A stretch of 64,000 bases of DNA from Nostoc sp. TCL240-02 (GTDB taxonomy: Bacteria > Cyanobacteriota > Cyanobacteriia > Cyanobacteriales > Nostocaceae), in NCBI RefSeq assembly GCF_013343235.1, contig NZ_CP040094.1:6691001-6755000 (forward strand). The letters are read 5' to 3'. The translations under genes and the position numbers were made by a program. The stretch's first letter is position 1. Each line of letters starts with the position of its first letter. Shown here piece after piece: positions 45,217-53,792 of the stretch. The notes beneath the pieces are model-generated. The model did no database searches and had not been told where the DNA came from. It worked only from the letters and a program-made list of their open reading frames with translations.

Positions 45217-45741
45217 ATGACTGACCTACTAATGCCACAACCCCACCCAGACTCGTCTAGAATTACGGTAACTTGTGCTGTGGTTACTGTTAGCGATACA
45301 CGCACTTTTGAAACAGACAAAAGTGGCCAGCTTATTCAGCAGTTACTTGTTGCTGCTAACTATGCTGTTGGAGCCTACACGATTATCAAAGATGAACCAA
45401 CACAGATTCAAGAGCAGATAGAACATCTGGGTAAAAGCTCAAATTTGGATGCTGTAATTTTTAATGGTGGCACAGGTATTGCGCCAAGAGATACCACTTA
45501 TGATGCCATTGAGAAGTTATTGGAGAAAACTTTGCCGGGATTTGGTGAGTTATTCCGTTTTTTAAGTTATCAAGAAATTGGTTCGCGAGCGATCGCTTCT
45601 CGCGCTGTTGCTGGTGTTTATCAAGATAAATTAATCTTCTCGCTTCCTGGTTCTAGTAATGCTGTGCGGTTGGCGATGGAAAAACTGATTGTGCCTGAAC
45701 TCACTCACTTGGTAAGTCAGCTTTGTAAGGGAGTGAAATGA
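45217..45741 (+). CDS. moaB: Molybdenum cofactor biosynthesis protein MoaB/MogA-like
   Basis: The start at ATG 45217 (174 residues) is preferred because the longer frame from 45169 begins in STRR DNA. The MoCF domain is clear: AVVTVSDTRTFETDKSGQLI, AVIFNGGTGIAPRDTTYDAIE (GGTG and the Asp-containing segment), FRFLSYQEIGSRAIASRAVAGVY and FSLPGSSNAVRLAME. MoaB/MogA adenylates molybdopterin before metal insertion, for example for nitrate reductase. No other moa gene is adjacent. Confidence 0.93.
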   Translation: MTDLLMPQPHPDSSRITVTCAVVTVSDTRTFETDKSGQLIQQLLVAANYAVGAYTIIKDEPTQIQEQIEHLGKSSNLDAVIFNGGTGIAPRDTTYDAIEKLLEKTLPGFGELFRFLSYQEIGSRAIASRAVAGVYQDKLIFSLPGSSNAVRLAMEKLIVPELTHLVSQLCKGVK

Positions 45742-45869
45742 GTAGCCTTTCAGGGGGGAGCTATCATAAAACTAAGCTATAAGGCACTGAAATCATCCTT
45801 TCTATGCTTACATCTTGAGACTACCCAGAATTATAGTGAGACGGATGAAATATTCATACCAGATAAGCA

Positions 45870-47627
45870 ATGCAGTCTACTTACTGGAATTGCATAATTG
45901 CTCACAGCATAACTGCATTTTCATACTTTGGCATCCCCGTATTAATAGGGGTTTTCTTTGCCAAAACTAAGGCAACTATCCCTTCTAAGTTTTGGCTAGC
46001 TTTTTTATTATCAGGTGGATTCGTACTACTTTGCGGATTTCATCACTTTTTGGCGATTTTTGAGACACATTCGGCAATATCGCTGTTGCACTTATTCGTG
46101 CTTGATGTAATGGGGTTTGTTTCTTTGTCTGCCTTACTCTGCCTTATACCAACCGCTTATCAAATTGTAGAGGCGATCGCCAAATATCAAGAAGATACGC
46201 GCGAACTTCAACGCAGCCAGCAGATGCAACGGCTATTTTTAGATCAGGGCCCCTTTGGAGCCTATATCAAAGATGAGCAATCTAGAGTGCTGTACTATAA
46301 CCAGGAAATACAGTCTAGATTTTCGGTAGATTCACAAGAATGGTTGGGAAAAACGGATAGTGAATTTTTGCCAGATCCAGAAGAGGGACGGCGGGTAATG
46401 GAAAACGATCGAGTCGTTTTGAAGACTCTACGCCCCTTAAAGCTGATTGAAGAGGTAAAGATATCCAGTAATAATCAGCCATGCTACTGGCTATCGTTTA
46501 AGTTTCCGTTTAGCGATGGCGCAACAGGCGATCGCCGCATCGGTGGGATCAGTATCGATATTACAGAATCTATAGAAGTACAGCGATCGCTCACCGATCT
46601 AAATCGGCAACTAGAAGAAAAAACACTGAAATTAGAAGCCAAAAAACAAGAACTCATATATCTATCAGATATGGCAGATATGCTTTATTGCTGTGAGTCT
46701 AAAGATGAGGTGTATCAAGCAGTCGCTTTAACCTGTTCCAAGCTGTTTCCTAATATGAGTGGTTATATCTGTATAATTGCTAATTCTAAGAATTATGTTC
46801 AGATGAATAGTATTTGGGGAGGTGAAAAAATCAGAACCAGTAAAGAAATATTTTCACAATCTGAATGTTGGGCATTACGGAGAGGTAAATTCAATCTTTT
46901 ATCTTCTGGTCAATCAGGACTGATGTGCAGCCATTTAATCCAGCCTGTTAGCGGTACACATTTGTGTGTTCCATTGTTTGGGCAAGGCGAAGTAGTTGGG
47001 ATTCTACACATTTATACCCTTGAAGAGATCAGTCCAGAAGATCAACAAATTAGTGAGATTATTGCTAGAACTTTAGGCTTTGCACTAAATAATCTATCGA
47101 TAAAACAACGTCTTACCCATGATAATTTGCGGGATGGGATGACCCAACTATTTAATCAAAGCTATATGGAAACTATACTGGAACAAAGGCTAGCGGAGGC
47201 TGAAAGATCGGCACAACCTCTTAGTCTTATTTTTCTCGATATCGATAACTTCAAATCTTATAACTCGCTCTATGGGCATGTGACTGCCAATATTGTTATT
47301 CAGGGATTAGCAAAGCTGCTATTAAAATCTATTCGCTCTTTTGATATTCCTTGCAGATGGGGTGGTGAAGAATTTGTGATTGTCATGCCTAATATGACGC
47401 TGGAAGCGCTCAGGAAGCGAGTAGAACAATTAAGGGTAGATGTTGAACAAATGCAATTGAAGGATGGCGACCAGATCCTTGAAGGAATCACCGCCTCTTT
47501 TGGAATAGCTGTATCAGAACCAGGGATTACAGTTAAGGATTTTTTGAATCGGGCAAATCAAGCGATGCTTGAAGCAAAGCGAACAGGGAAGAATCGGGTT
47601 ATGGAGTATGTAAATAGGTACGAGTGA
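45870..47627 (+). CDS. Ethylene-receptor-like membrane sensor with PAS, GAF and GGDEF domains (diguanylate cyclase)
   Basis: The 585-residue protein begins with three membrane helices that match the ETR1 ethylene-binding domain. Helix 1 has FSYFGIPV (Tyr19, Ile22, Pro23 at the ETR1 Tyr32, Ile35, Pro36 positions). Helix 2 has FVLLCGFHHF (Cys55 and His59 at the copper ligands Cys65 and His69). Helix 3 ends SALLCLIPTAYQ as in ETR1 IIPDLL. The ETR1 Asp25 position holds His12. Then come a helical linker, PAS (about 115-240), GAF (about 265-410) and GGDEF (about 415-580) with RWGGEEF and an RSFD I-site. The likely output is cyclic di-GMP. No kinase domain is present. Confidence 0.9.
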   Translation: MQSTYWNCIIAHSITAFSYFGIPVLIGVFFAKTKATIPSKFWLAFLLSGGFVLLCGFHHFLAIFETHSAISLLHLFVLDVMGFVSLSALLCLIPTAYQIVEAIAKYQEDTRELQRSQQMQRLFLDQGPFGAYIKDEQSRVLYYNQEIQSRFSVDSQEWLGKTDSEFLPDPEEGRRVMENDRVVLKTLRPLKLIEEVKISSNNQPCYWLSFKFPFSDGATGDRRIGGISIDITESIEVQRSLTDLNRQLEEKTLKLEAKKQELIYLSDMADMLYCCESKDEVYQAVALTCSKLFPNMSGYICIIANSKNYVQMNSIWGGEKIRTSKEIFSQSECWALRRGKFNLLSSGQSGLMCSHLIQPVSGTHLCVPLFGQGEVVGILHIYTLEEISPEDQQISEIIARTLGFALNNLSIKQRLTHDNLRDGMTQLFNQSYMETILEQRLAEAERSAQPLSLIFLDIDNFKSYNSLYGHVTANIVIQGLAKLLLKSIRSFDIPCRWGGEEFVIVMPNMTLEALRKRVEQLRVDVEQMQLKDGDQILEGITASFGIAVSEPGITVKDFLNRANQAMLEAKRTGKNRVMEYVNRYE

Positions 47628-47826
47628 ACTACTCAGACTTGCCTAAGGCTGAAGTTGATCGCTTCCAATTCATCGAGAATAGCCTCAAATAACCAATATG
47701 CCCATTGCTATAATTCGTAATGACGCTCTCTACGAGACGATAACGTAATTCGTAATTAAGCTTTGTGGCGAGATGTCAAATTTTGCGTCTCTACGATGGT
47801 TTTGGATAAATCATTTTCCCATATAA

Positions 47827-47863
47827 AAAACAACTCCCTGAAGATGTGAGAGTTGTTTTTTAT
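47827..47863 (+). terminator. Terminator-like hairpin between the sensor gene and mraY
   Basis: Arms ACAACTC and GAGTTGT with a loop CCTGAAGATGTGA are followed by TTTTTT. It lies about 200 bases past the upstream stop and could serve the sensor gene. Confidence 0.8.
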
Positions 47864-47899
47864 CTTGGACTATTTTCTCAAAACATGATTCAGAATAAA

Positions 47900-47930
47900 G
47901 CGATGCCTGGGTTGGGCTGCGCCTACGCCA
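47900..47930 (-). repeat. Interspersed repeat overlapping the mraY stop (inverted GGCGTAGGCG copy)
   Basis: On the minus strand the text GGCGTAGGCGCAGCCCAACC then CAGGCATCGC matches the GTAGGCGTAGCCC family. It provides the last residues and the TAG of mraY. Confidence 0.7.
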
Positions 47931-49014
47931 AACAGATGGCAGCCAAAATAGCCGCGATAACATAAAATACTCCAACCACTTGCAATTCTGACCAGCCAGT
48001 GAGTTCTAAATGATGGTGTAAGGGGGCCATTTTCAAGAGACGTTTGCCTTTGCCATCGGGGCCCTTGGTGGCTTTGTAATAACTTACTTGTGCCATCACC
48101 GAAAGGGTTTCTACAAAGAAGATACCACTGAGAATGAACAGTACTACTAAGGTGTTTGTCAATAGCGCTACAGCAGCTAAAGCTCCTCCCAGTGCCAGGG
48201 AACCGGTATCTCCCATGAAAACGCGGGCTGGGTTACGATTATGGGCTAAGAAACCTAAACAACCACCACTTAAAGCCGCACAGAAAACCATCAATCCTGG
48301 TGCTGTAGGTGCGATTAAGGCTCCTAATGCCAAAAGTGCGATCGCTACTGTTCCTGCTGCCAAGCCATCAATACCATCTGTTAAATTAGTCGCATTACTT
48401 TCTGCAACTAGCACAAAACCTGCTAGAGGCCAAAATAGAAATCCTAATGGTAGTGTGAAGCTAACCCAAGGTAAAGCAATATTTGTAATATTAGAAGGTT
48501 GATTAAACATCAGCCAGAGACAAAATACTGCCGCAAAACCAACTTGCAAAGCAAGTTTTGTTCGGGGAGATATACCTTTATTTGATTTCCGGCGCAGAAT
48601 TTGCCAATCGTCAAGCCAGCCAATCAATCCGTAGCTGAGTGTCAAAGCCGAAACTGCAAGAACATCTGTAGCAAAGTTAGACAAGATGCAGGCAATAATC
48701 ACACCAACAGGGATAAAAAATATACCTCCCATTGTGGGCGTGCCTGCCTTCTTTAGATGGGCTTGGGGGCCATCTTCGCGGATTATTTGTCCAGTTTTGA
48801 GTGCTTGGAGTAAAGGTATTACCCAAAAGCCAACCACACCTGAACCCAGGGCACACAACAGCAGTGGCAGGGTTAGCGACATACTTTGCCAGGGGAGCCT
48901 GTTGGCCATCGAATCCAAGAAAAATGCTGTTGTACCTAACCCAACGGCTAATAAAGAGGCTAGAGCGATTCCAGAAATATTTAGTCCTTGCTCAGGAGAT
49001 AATTTAGCGTCCAC
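47923..49014 (-). CDS. mraY: Phospho-N-acetylmuramoyl-pentapeptide transferase
   Basis: The 363-residue polytopic enzyme transfers phospho-MurNAc-pentapeptide to undecaprenyl phosphate (lipid I). Marks are HLKKAGTPTMGGI, SYGLIGWLDDWQILRRKSNKG (catalytic Asp pair), NATNLTDGIDGLAAG (Asp), RVFMGDTGSLALG and MAPLHHHLEL (the triple His). About ten membrane segments are visible. The C-terminal two residues and stop fall in a repeat. No other cell-wall genes are adjacent. The flanking small DUF3134 gene shares its strand and is separated by about 80 bases. Confidence 0.96.
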   Translation of the reverse strand: MDAKLSPEQGLNISGIALASLLAVGLGTTAFFLDSMANRLPWQSMSLTLPLLLCALGSGVVGFWVIPLLQALKTGQIIREDGPQAHLKKAGTPTMGGIFFIPVGVIIACILSNFATDVLAVSALTLSYGLIGWLDDWQILRRKSNKGISPRTKLALQVGFAAVFCLWLMFNQPSNITNIALPWVSFTLPLGFLFWPLAGFVLVAESNATNLTDGIDGLAAGTVAIALLALGALIAPTAPGLMVFCAALSGGCLGFLAHNRNPARVFMGDTGSLALGGALAAVALLTNTLVVLFILSGIFFVETLSVMAQVSYYKATKGPDGKGKRLLKMAPLHHHLELTGWSELQVVGVFYVIAAILAAICLA

Positions 49015-49093
49015 AGAAGTTTCCCTTCACTCCACACTTATAAAATTGAATATCAATAGCTAGGGATACTACCAAGTCCCTAGCCTGAAAAGG

Positions 49094-49330
49094 CTAATCC
49101 TCGGCGATTCCTATATCGTCATCATCATCAAGGTCGTAACCAATCCCATCTTCTACACCCATTAGGGAGTCTATTTCTTCTTCGCCATTTTGAAAATCCG
49201 GTTCTTGAACGTCACGTGTTATGATCCGACCTTTATTTTCCAACCAATCCAATAAAGAAGACTCTGGCTTTAGGGGGATGACATGGGCTCGCTGGTTACG
49301 GGGTTCTTCACGTAATGGAGAGTTCAACAT
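49094..49330 (-). CDS. DUF3134-family small acidic protein
   Basis: The 78-residue product begins MLNSPLREEPRNQRAHVIPLKPESSLLDWLENKGRI, the conserved N-terminus of DUF3134 as I recall it. It ends in a strongly acidic tail (DDDDDIGIAED). It is specific to cyanobacteria and of unknown function. It may be co-transcribed with mraY downstream. Confidence 0.8.
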   Translation of the reverse strand: MLNSPLREEPRNQRAHVIPLKPESSLLDWLENKGRIITRDVQEPDFQNGEEEIDSLMGVEDGIGYDLDDDDDIGIAED

Positions 49331-49572
49331 ATCAAAGAAGACAAGAAAAGGTTTACGTAAGTTGACATTTAGAGTCTATCACTTGACACGGATTTATTTA
49401 GTTATCTTTTCAACCCTTTAGTGAATAAATCCGCATTCAGATAGAAATTTTTTATTTAATAGGCATAAGGCTTAAGTCAAGCGATTCTTAGTAATTTTTA
49501 TGGTTCTCCATATATGTGATGAATATCTTGTTTATGCTGATGGAAACTGACTGATTTTAGAGGTGACAGGCG

Positions 49573-50157
49573 ATGATGGGAAAAGCGGCTCTCATGGATG
49601 CGATCGCTGGTACAAATCGCGGTCTACTGGCGACTGAAGCGCAGAAACAGGCTATCTTAGCAGCGATCGCCAATTTAGAAGACTTTAATCCTACACCCCA
49701 CCCAGTGGAAGCTGGTAATTTGCTAGATGGCAATTGGCGATTACTATACACCACTAGCAAGGCTCTTTTAAATTTAGATCGTCTACCTTTTTGTAAACTG
49801 GGTCAAATCTATCAGTGTATCCGGGTAGAGACTACCAGTGTTTACAACATAGCTGAGATTTATGGCTTACCTTATTTAGAAGGATTAATCAGCATTGCTG
49901 CTAAATTTGAGCCAGTTTCCGGTCGGCGTGTCCAAGTGAAATTTGAGCGGTCTATTATCGGCTTACAACGTTTAATAGAATACAATTCTCCGGGAACTTT
50001 TATCCAACAAATTGAAGAAGGTAGAAAATTTCCGGCGATTGATGTTGCCATAAATAGTGATAAACAGCAAGGCTGGTTAGATATCACTTATATAGATAAC
50101 GATCTGCGGATTGGCAGAGGTAACGAGGGGAGCGTGTTCATATTGAGTAAAACATAA
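49573..50157 (+). CDS. PAP/fibrillin-family protein
   Basis: The 194-residue product has the plastoglobulin pattern: AIANLEDFNPTPHPVEAGNLLDGNWRLLYTTS, IYQCIRVETTSVYNIAEI, FEPVSGRRVQVKFERSIIGLQRL and a final WLDITYIDNDLRIGRGNEGSVFIL. Fibrillins bind lipids on thylakoids or plastoglobule-like droplets and help protect photosystems. Two initiation Met codons are adjacent (49573, 49576); either works. It stands alone. Confidence 0.93.
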   Translation: MMGKAALMDAIAGTNRGLLATEAQKQAILAAIANLEDFNPTPHPVEAGNLLDGNWRLLYTTSKALLNLDRLPFCKLGQIYQCIRVETTSVYNIAEIYGLPYLEGLISIAAKFEPVSGRRVQVKFERSIIGLQRLIEYNSPGTFIQQIEEGRKFPAIDVAINSDKQQGWLDITYIDNDLRIGRGNEGSVFILSKT

Positions 50158-50294
50158 AGTTTGTACAAAAATACTATTTGCGAATGAAGGTACGCTATAA
50201 CGTTTACCTTGTCAAGTAGGTTCTGATACCTTTTTAAATTTAGGATGTCCTGGGGAGTGCTGAGTAAGAGCAGAGAGAAAAGAAGTAATTTTTA

Positions 50295-50332
50295 ATTCTC
50301 CCCAATTCCCAGTTCCCAATACTCAATTCCTC
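50295..50332. repeat. STRR tract in the psaE leader region
   Basis: The text ctccccaattcccagttccc then aatactcaattcc lies between the fibrillin and psaE genes. Confidence 0.75.
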
Positions 50333-50445
50333 TACCAAATTCAGACAAATAACTTAACAAAGACTCTAGCAGCGACCTTCAGGTTGTAGAGTGAAATCAA
50401 TTAGCCCTCTAGATTGGCGATTGATAACTAAAAGGGAAAATAATC

Positions 50446-50661
50446 ATGGTTCAACGTGGTTCTAAAGTACGTATTCTCCGCCCTGAATCCTACTGGTTTC
50501 AGGATCTAGGAACTGTGGCTTCCATTGACCAAAGCGGCATCAAATACCCTGTAATTGTCCGCTTTGATAAGGTCAATTACGCTGGTATCAATACCAACAA
50601 CTTTGCTCAGGATGAATTAGTCGAGGTTGAAGCACCAAAGGCTAAACCAGCTAAAAAATAG
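50446..50661 (+). CDS. psaE: Photosystem I reaction centre subunit IV
   Basis: The 71-residue protein has the SH3-like fold text [39 protein letters not shown], and [21 protein letters not shown] with a Lys/Pro-Ala tail. PsaE sits on the stromal side of PSI and helps dock ferredoxin and support cyclic flow. An SD-like AAAGGGA lies 9 bases before ATG. Length is as expected. Confidence 0.97.
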   Translation: MVQRGSKVRILRPESYWFQDLGTVASIDQSGIKYPVIVRFDKVNYAGINTNNFAQDELVEVEAPKAKPAKK

Positions 50662-50912
50662 CAGCAAAGCTACAAGGGGGTTGTTTGATGCGATGATGAA
50701 GGGTAGTCTTAAGTCTGAAGTATGAAATCTGAAAATTTCAGTTCATTCATTCTTCACCCTAGCCTACCCTAATCTATGAGAGCCGCCCTGCGGGTATTCA
50801 CGGTTTCTTTTGGGTAAAAATACGAGCCATCTACGGATGTGTAAGTTAGTATCCCATCTCTTTTTTATTTGAACCCCCAAGTACATCAAAATTGTCTGCT
50901 TAATCAGCTTAA

Positions 50913-51812
50913 ATGCCTGAACTGCCTGAAGTTGAAACAGTCCGAAAGGGTCTAAATCAATTGACCCTTAACCAAGAAATTACGGGTGGAGATGTGTTGC
51001 TCAATCGCACCATCGCCTACCCGTTTTCTGTTGGTGAATTTGTTGATGGAATTAGCAAGAATGCGTACCCCGGAGGGGTTGGCGCAGCCATCGCTACTTG
51101 GCATCGTCGCGGTAAATATCTCCTCGCTGAACTTTCTTCCCCTTCCTCAACCAGTTGGCTAGGGGTTCATCTGCGAATGACCGGTCAATTACTATGGCTG
51201 CATCGAGATGAACCATTACATAAGCACACGCGGGTTAGATTATTCTTTGGGAATCAGCAGGAATTACGCTTTGTTGATCAGCGTACCTTCGGTAAAATTT
51301 GGTGGGTTCCGCCTGGTATTCCTGTAGAAAGCATTATTACTGGTTTGGCAAAACTGGCAGCAGATCCATTTTCGCCAGAATTCACTGTTGAATATCTAGC
51401 AAGCAAACTCAAAAACCGCCGCCGTCCGATTAAGACTGCGCTACTGGATCAATCGGTGGTGGCAGGATTAGGTAATATTTATGCCGATGAAGCCCTGTTT
51501 AAGAGTGGAATTTTACCTGAAACTTTGTGTATAGATTTACAGCTAAAGCAAATTGAGCGTTTGCGAACAGCCATAATTCAAGTTTTAGAAACCAGCATTC
51601 AGGCTGGCGGTACAACTTTTAGTAATTTCTTAAGTGTTCAGGGTGTCAACGGCAATTATGGTGGTGTTGCCTGGGTTTATAACCGCGCTGGAGAACCCTG
51701 TCGAGTTTGTGGTATGCCAATTCAACGGATTAGGCTAGCTGGGCGATCTAGTCATTTTTGCTCTGAGTGTCAAACACTAAGGGGATTGGAGAATGGGGAG
51801 AGACGCGATTAA
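50913..51812 (+). CDS. mutM: Formamidopyrimidine-DNA glycosylase
   Basis: The 299-residue enzyme starts [14 protein letters not shown] (catalytic Pro2, Glu3) and has [48 protein letters not shown] and the zinc finger [25 protein letters not shown]. At 51061-51094 an inserted repeat codes for AYPGGVGAA before the family motif [13 protein letters not shown]. The last residues after the zinc finger (about 16) and the stop lie in STRR/hairpin DNA. The enzyme excises oxidised purines (8-oxoG, FapyG). A loop insertion at this place may be tolerated. Confidence 0.95.
   Translation: MPELPEVETVRKGLNQLTLNQEITGGDVLLNRTIAYPFSVGEFVDGISKNAYPGGVGAAIATWHRRGKYLLAELSSPSSTSWLGVHLRMTGQLLWLHRDEPLHKHTRVRLFFGNQQELRFVDQRTFGKIWWVPPGIPVESIITGLAKLAADPFSPEFTVEYLASKLKNRRRPIKTALLDQSVVAGLGNIYADEALFKSGILPETLCIDLQLKQIERLRTAIIQVLETSIQAGGTTFSNFLSVQGVNGNYGGVAWVYNRAGEPCRVCGMPIQRIRLAGRSSHFCSECQTLRGLENGERRD
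51061..51094 (+). repeat. Interspersed repeat inside mutM
   Basis: The text atgcgtaccccggaggggtt then ggcgcagccatcgc contains a CCCCGGAGGGG-type hairpin and the ATCGC end typical of the interspersed repeats of this genome. It is read in frame. Confidence 0.8.
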
Positions 51813-51840
51813 TCGCGTCTGTACAATCGCGTCGTACAGG
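51801..51840. repeat. Hairpin repeat GACGCGATTAATCGCGTC at mutM stop
   Basis: The palindrome agacgcgattaatcgcgtct is followed by gtacaatcgcgtcgtacagg. The mutM stop TAA is its centre. Confidence 0.85.
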
Positions 51841-51913
51841 AAGAATTTTTACTTCTAATTCCAAGTCTCCTAAAATGCAGATAAAACAATCTAGAAATTT
51901 GAGAGGGGAATTC

Positions 51914-52129
51914 ATGGCAGTTAAAAAGGGAGATATGGTTCGCGCTATCCGCGAAAAACTGGAAAACAGTCTGGAAGCAAAAGCCAGTGATACTCGCTTT
52001 CCTTCTTATTTGTTTGAAACCAAGGGCGAAATTGTCGATATCAAAGGTGATTACGCCCTGATTAAGTTCGGGAAAGTGCCGACACCAAACGTTTGGTTAC
52101 GTGTGGATCAACTGGAAGAGTTTAAATAA
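51914..52129 (+). CDS. ndhO: NAD(P)H-quinone oxidoreductase subunit O (NDH-1)
   Basis: Starting at ATG 51914 gives 71 residues: [20 protein letters not shown], then [38 protein letters not shown]. This matches NdhO, a small SH3-like cyanobacteria/plastid-specific subunit of NDH-1 at the ferredoxin-docking side. An SD-like GAGAGGGG lies before ATG. The longer frame from 51767 reads over the mutM end and is not used. Confidence 0.94.
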   Translation: MAVKKGDMVRAIREKLENSLEAKASDTRFPSYLFETKGEIVDIKGDYALIKFGKVPTPNVWLRVDQLEEFK

Positions 52130-52205
52130 TAAAGAAGAATTCAGGAGTCAGAATTAGAATTCAGCATTTATCGTAATAAAAGGGTTTAAGACCCCTACCT
52201 CTACA

Positions 52206-52255
52206 GGTAGCCCCAGTTTCAGTCGGGGTTTAAATCCCCGTCTGAAATTGTCTTT
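52206..52255. repeat. Hairpin repeat TTTCAGTCGGGG / CCCCGTCTGAAA
   Basis: Arms TTTCAGTCGGGG and CCCCGTCTGAAA (one mismatch) surround TTTAAAT. A degenerate copy is at 8523-8560. Confidence 0.8.
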
Positions 52256-52291
52256 AATTTTGAATTGTTAATCTGACCGAAAACGCAAAGG

Positions 52292-52402
52292 ATACAAGCC
52301 CCTGAATTTATTTATGGAGAAACAAAAAAGATGTATGTAGTGACGCACAGCGCATATTTACTACGTTTTTATTACAAGCCCCTAAATTTATTTATGGGAA
52401 TT
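52292..52402. repeat. Two direct repeats ACAAGCCCCTgAATTTATTTATGG
   Basis: The text acaagcccctgaatttattt then atggaga (52292-52318) recurs as acaagcccctaaatttattt then atggga (52374-52399) with one mismatch in the first 24 bases. Confidence 0.85.
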
Positions 52403-52486
52403 ATTAATTTTGAATTTTGAATTTTGAATTCGGAGCGAAGCGACGTGACTCTGGATTCTTGTTGATAAAATCGCACTTGAATAATT

Positions 52487-53455
52487 ATGTCTTCTTCCCC
52501 TAACTCCCCAATTGTGTGTAATTTACCCCGTGTCACTATTGTGGGTGCGGGTAGGGTTGGTAGTACTTTAGCTCAACGTGTTGCAGAGAAGAATCTGGCA
52601 GATGTAGTTTTACTAGATATTATCGCGGGAATGCCCCAAGGCTTGGCGCTGGATTTGATGGAAGCTAGGGGAATTGAAATACATAATCGCCAGATTATCG
52701 GCACAAATAATTATGCTGATACATTTGGTTCTCAAATTGTGGTGATTACCGCAGGACTTCCCCGCAAACCAGGGATGAGTCGGGATGATTTGCTGAAAAC
52801 TAATGCCAAGATTGTAGTGGAAGCGGCAAAAAATGCGATCGCTCATTCTCCCAATGCTATTTTTATTGTCGTCACCAATCCGTTGGATGTGATGACTTAT
52901 TTAGCTTGGCAAGCTACAGGTTTACCACGCGATCGCATTATGGGTATGGCTGGCGTGTTAGATTCTGCCCGCTTTGAAACCTTTATTGCCCTAGAATTGG
53001 GCGTTTTACCCGCCGATGTCAAAGCGATGGTATTAGGTAGCCACGGCGATTTAATGGTGCCTTTATCTCGTTATGCTACCGTGAATGGCATTCCCATCAC
53101 TGAATTGCTGGATGCAGCCACAATTGAGCGCTTGGTAGAAAGAACCCGCAACGGTGGCGCAGAAATTGTGGAATTGATGCAGACGGGAGGTGCTTTTTTT
53201 GCTCCGGCATCGGCTACTAGTGTGATGGTAGAATCGATTTTATTAAATCAGTCACGATTGTTGCCTGTAGCGGCATATCTGCAAGGTGAATATGGTTTAG
53301 AAGATGTTGTAATTGGTGTTCCCTGTCGGTTGGGATGCGGTGGAATTGAGAGTGTATTGGAATTGACACTCAGTGATGAAGAAAGAGAGGGTTTGCATAC
53401 TTCGGCTCAATCTGTGCGTAAAAATATTGAGCGATCGCAGGAAATTTTGGGGTAA
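52487..53455 (+). CDS. mdh: Malate dehydrogenase (LDH-like type)
   Basis: The 322-residue product has the Rossmann start RVTIVGAGRVGSTLAQRV, VVITAGLPRKPGMSRDDLL (the Arg-rich specificity loop of malate rather than lactate dehydrogenase), VVTNPLDVMTYLAW and GVLDSARFETFIALEL. The catalytic His is in LGSHGDLMVPL. It interconverts malate and oxaloacetate with NAD. The C-terminal AYLQGEYGLEDVVIGVPCRLG matches the cyanobacterial group. A strong terminator follows 170 bases later. Confidence 0.95.
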   Translation: MSSSPNSPIVCNLPRVTIVGAGRVGSTLAQRVAEKNLADVVLLDIIAGMPQGLALDLMEARGIEIHNRQIIGTNNYADTFGSQIVVITAGLPRKPGMSRDDLLKTNAKIVVEAAKNAIAHSPNAIFIVVTNPLDVMTYLAWQATGLPRDRIMGMAGVLDSARFETFIALELGVLPADVKAMVLGSHGDLMVPLSRYATVNGIPITELLDAATIERLVERTRNGGAEIVELMQTGGAFFAPASATSVMVESILLNQSRLLPVAAYLQGEYGLEDVVIGVPCRLGCGGIESVLELTLSDEEREGLHTSAQSVRKNIERSQEILG

Positions 53456-53792
53456 TTCGTAATTCGTAATCAAGAAACCTCTCCCTGATTTTACTACGTA
53501 AAACCGTCCCTCTCCGACTTGGAGAGGGAAAAGCTTGATTAATCAAACTCAGGTTAATTCAATAATGTTTTAAATGCAACGATTGTTTGACTTTTCGCAA
53601 CTTTGAAATATCAGCAAAAACAAAAGGCATTAGGATTTAAACCTAATGCCTTTTTTGTTAGTTATTCCAAAATTTATTATTGTTCACCGGGTCTAGAAAC
53701 CTCAGTTCCAAACCTTTCCTCTTTTAGGCGAGAGGCTTTGAATTCTCGCCATTCCCCAGTAAACAAGCTTACTCGGAGGTTATGGTTTGAAG
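53456..53792. other. Intergenic region after mdh
   Basis: About 340 bases contain STRR-like text (gtaattcgtaatc; ctccctgattttac / ccctctccgacttggagagg) and a strong terminator at 53622-53656. A 79-codon frame over the terminator is not credible. Confidence 0.5.
53622..53656 (+). terminator. Strong terminator downstream of mdh
   Basis: AAAGGCATTAGG, loop ATTTAAA, CCTAATGCCTTT, then T run. Because the left arm starts with A residues it may also work for the minus-strand repeat gene. Confidence 0.85.

Larger units (their letters stand above)
52130..52486. other. Intergenic repeat-rich region between ndhO and mdh
   Basis: About 360 bases hold a long palindromic hairpin (52206-52255) and two direct repeats (about 52292 and 52374) separated by 82 bases. 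No gene is supported. Confidence 0.6.

Noticed and set aside
52206..52255. Hairpin with GTTTCAG-like start, considered as a CRISPR repeat
   Set aside because: Single copy here with no spaced array and no cas genes nearby.
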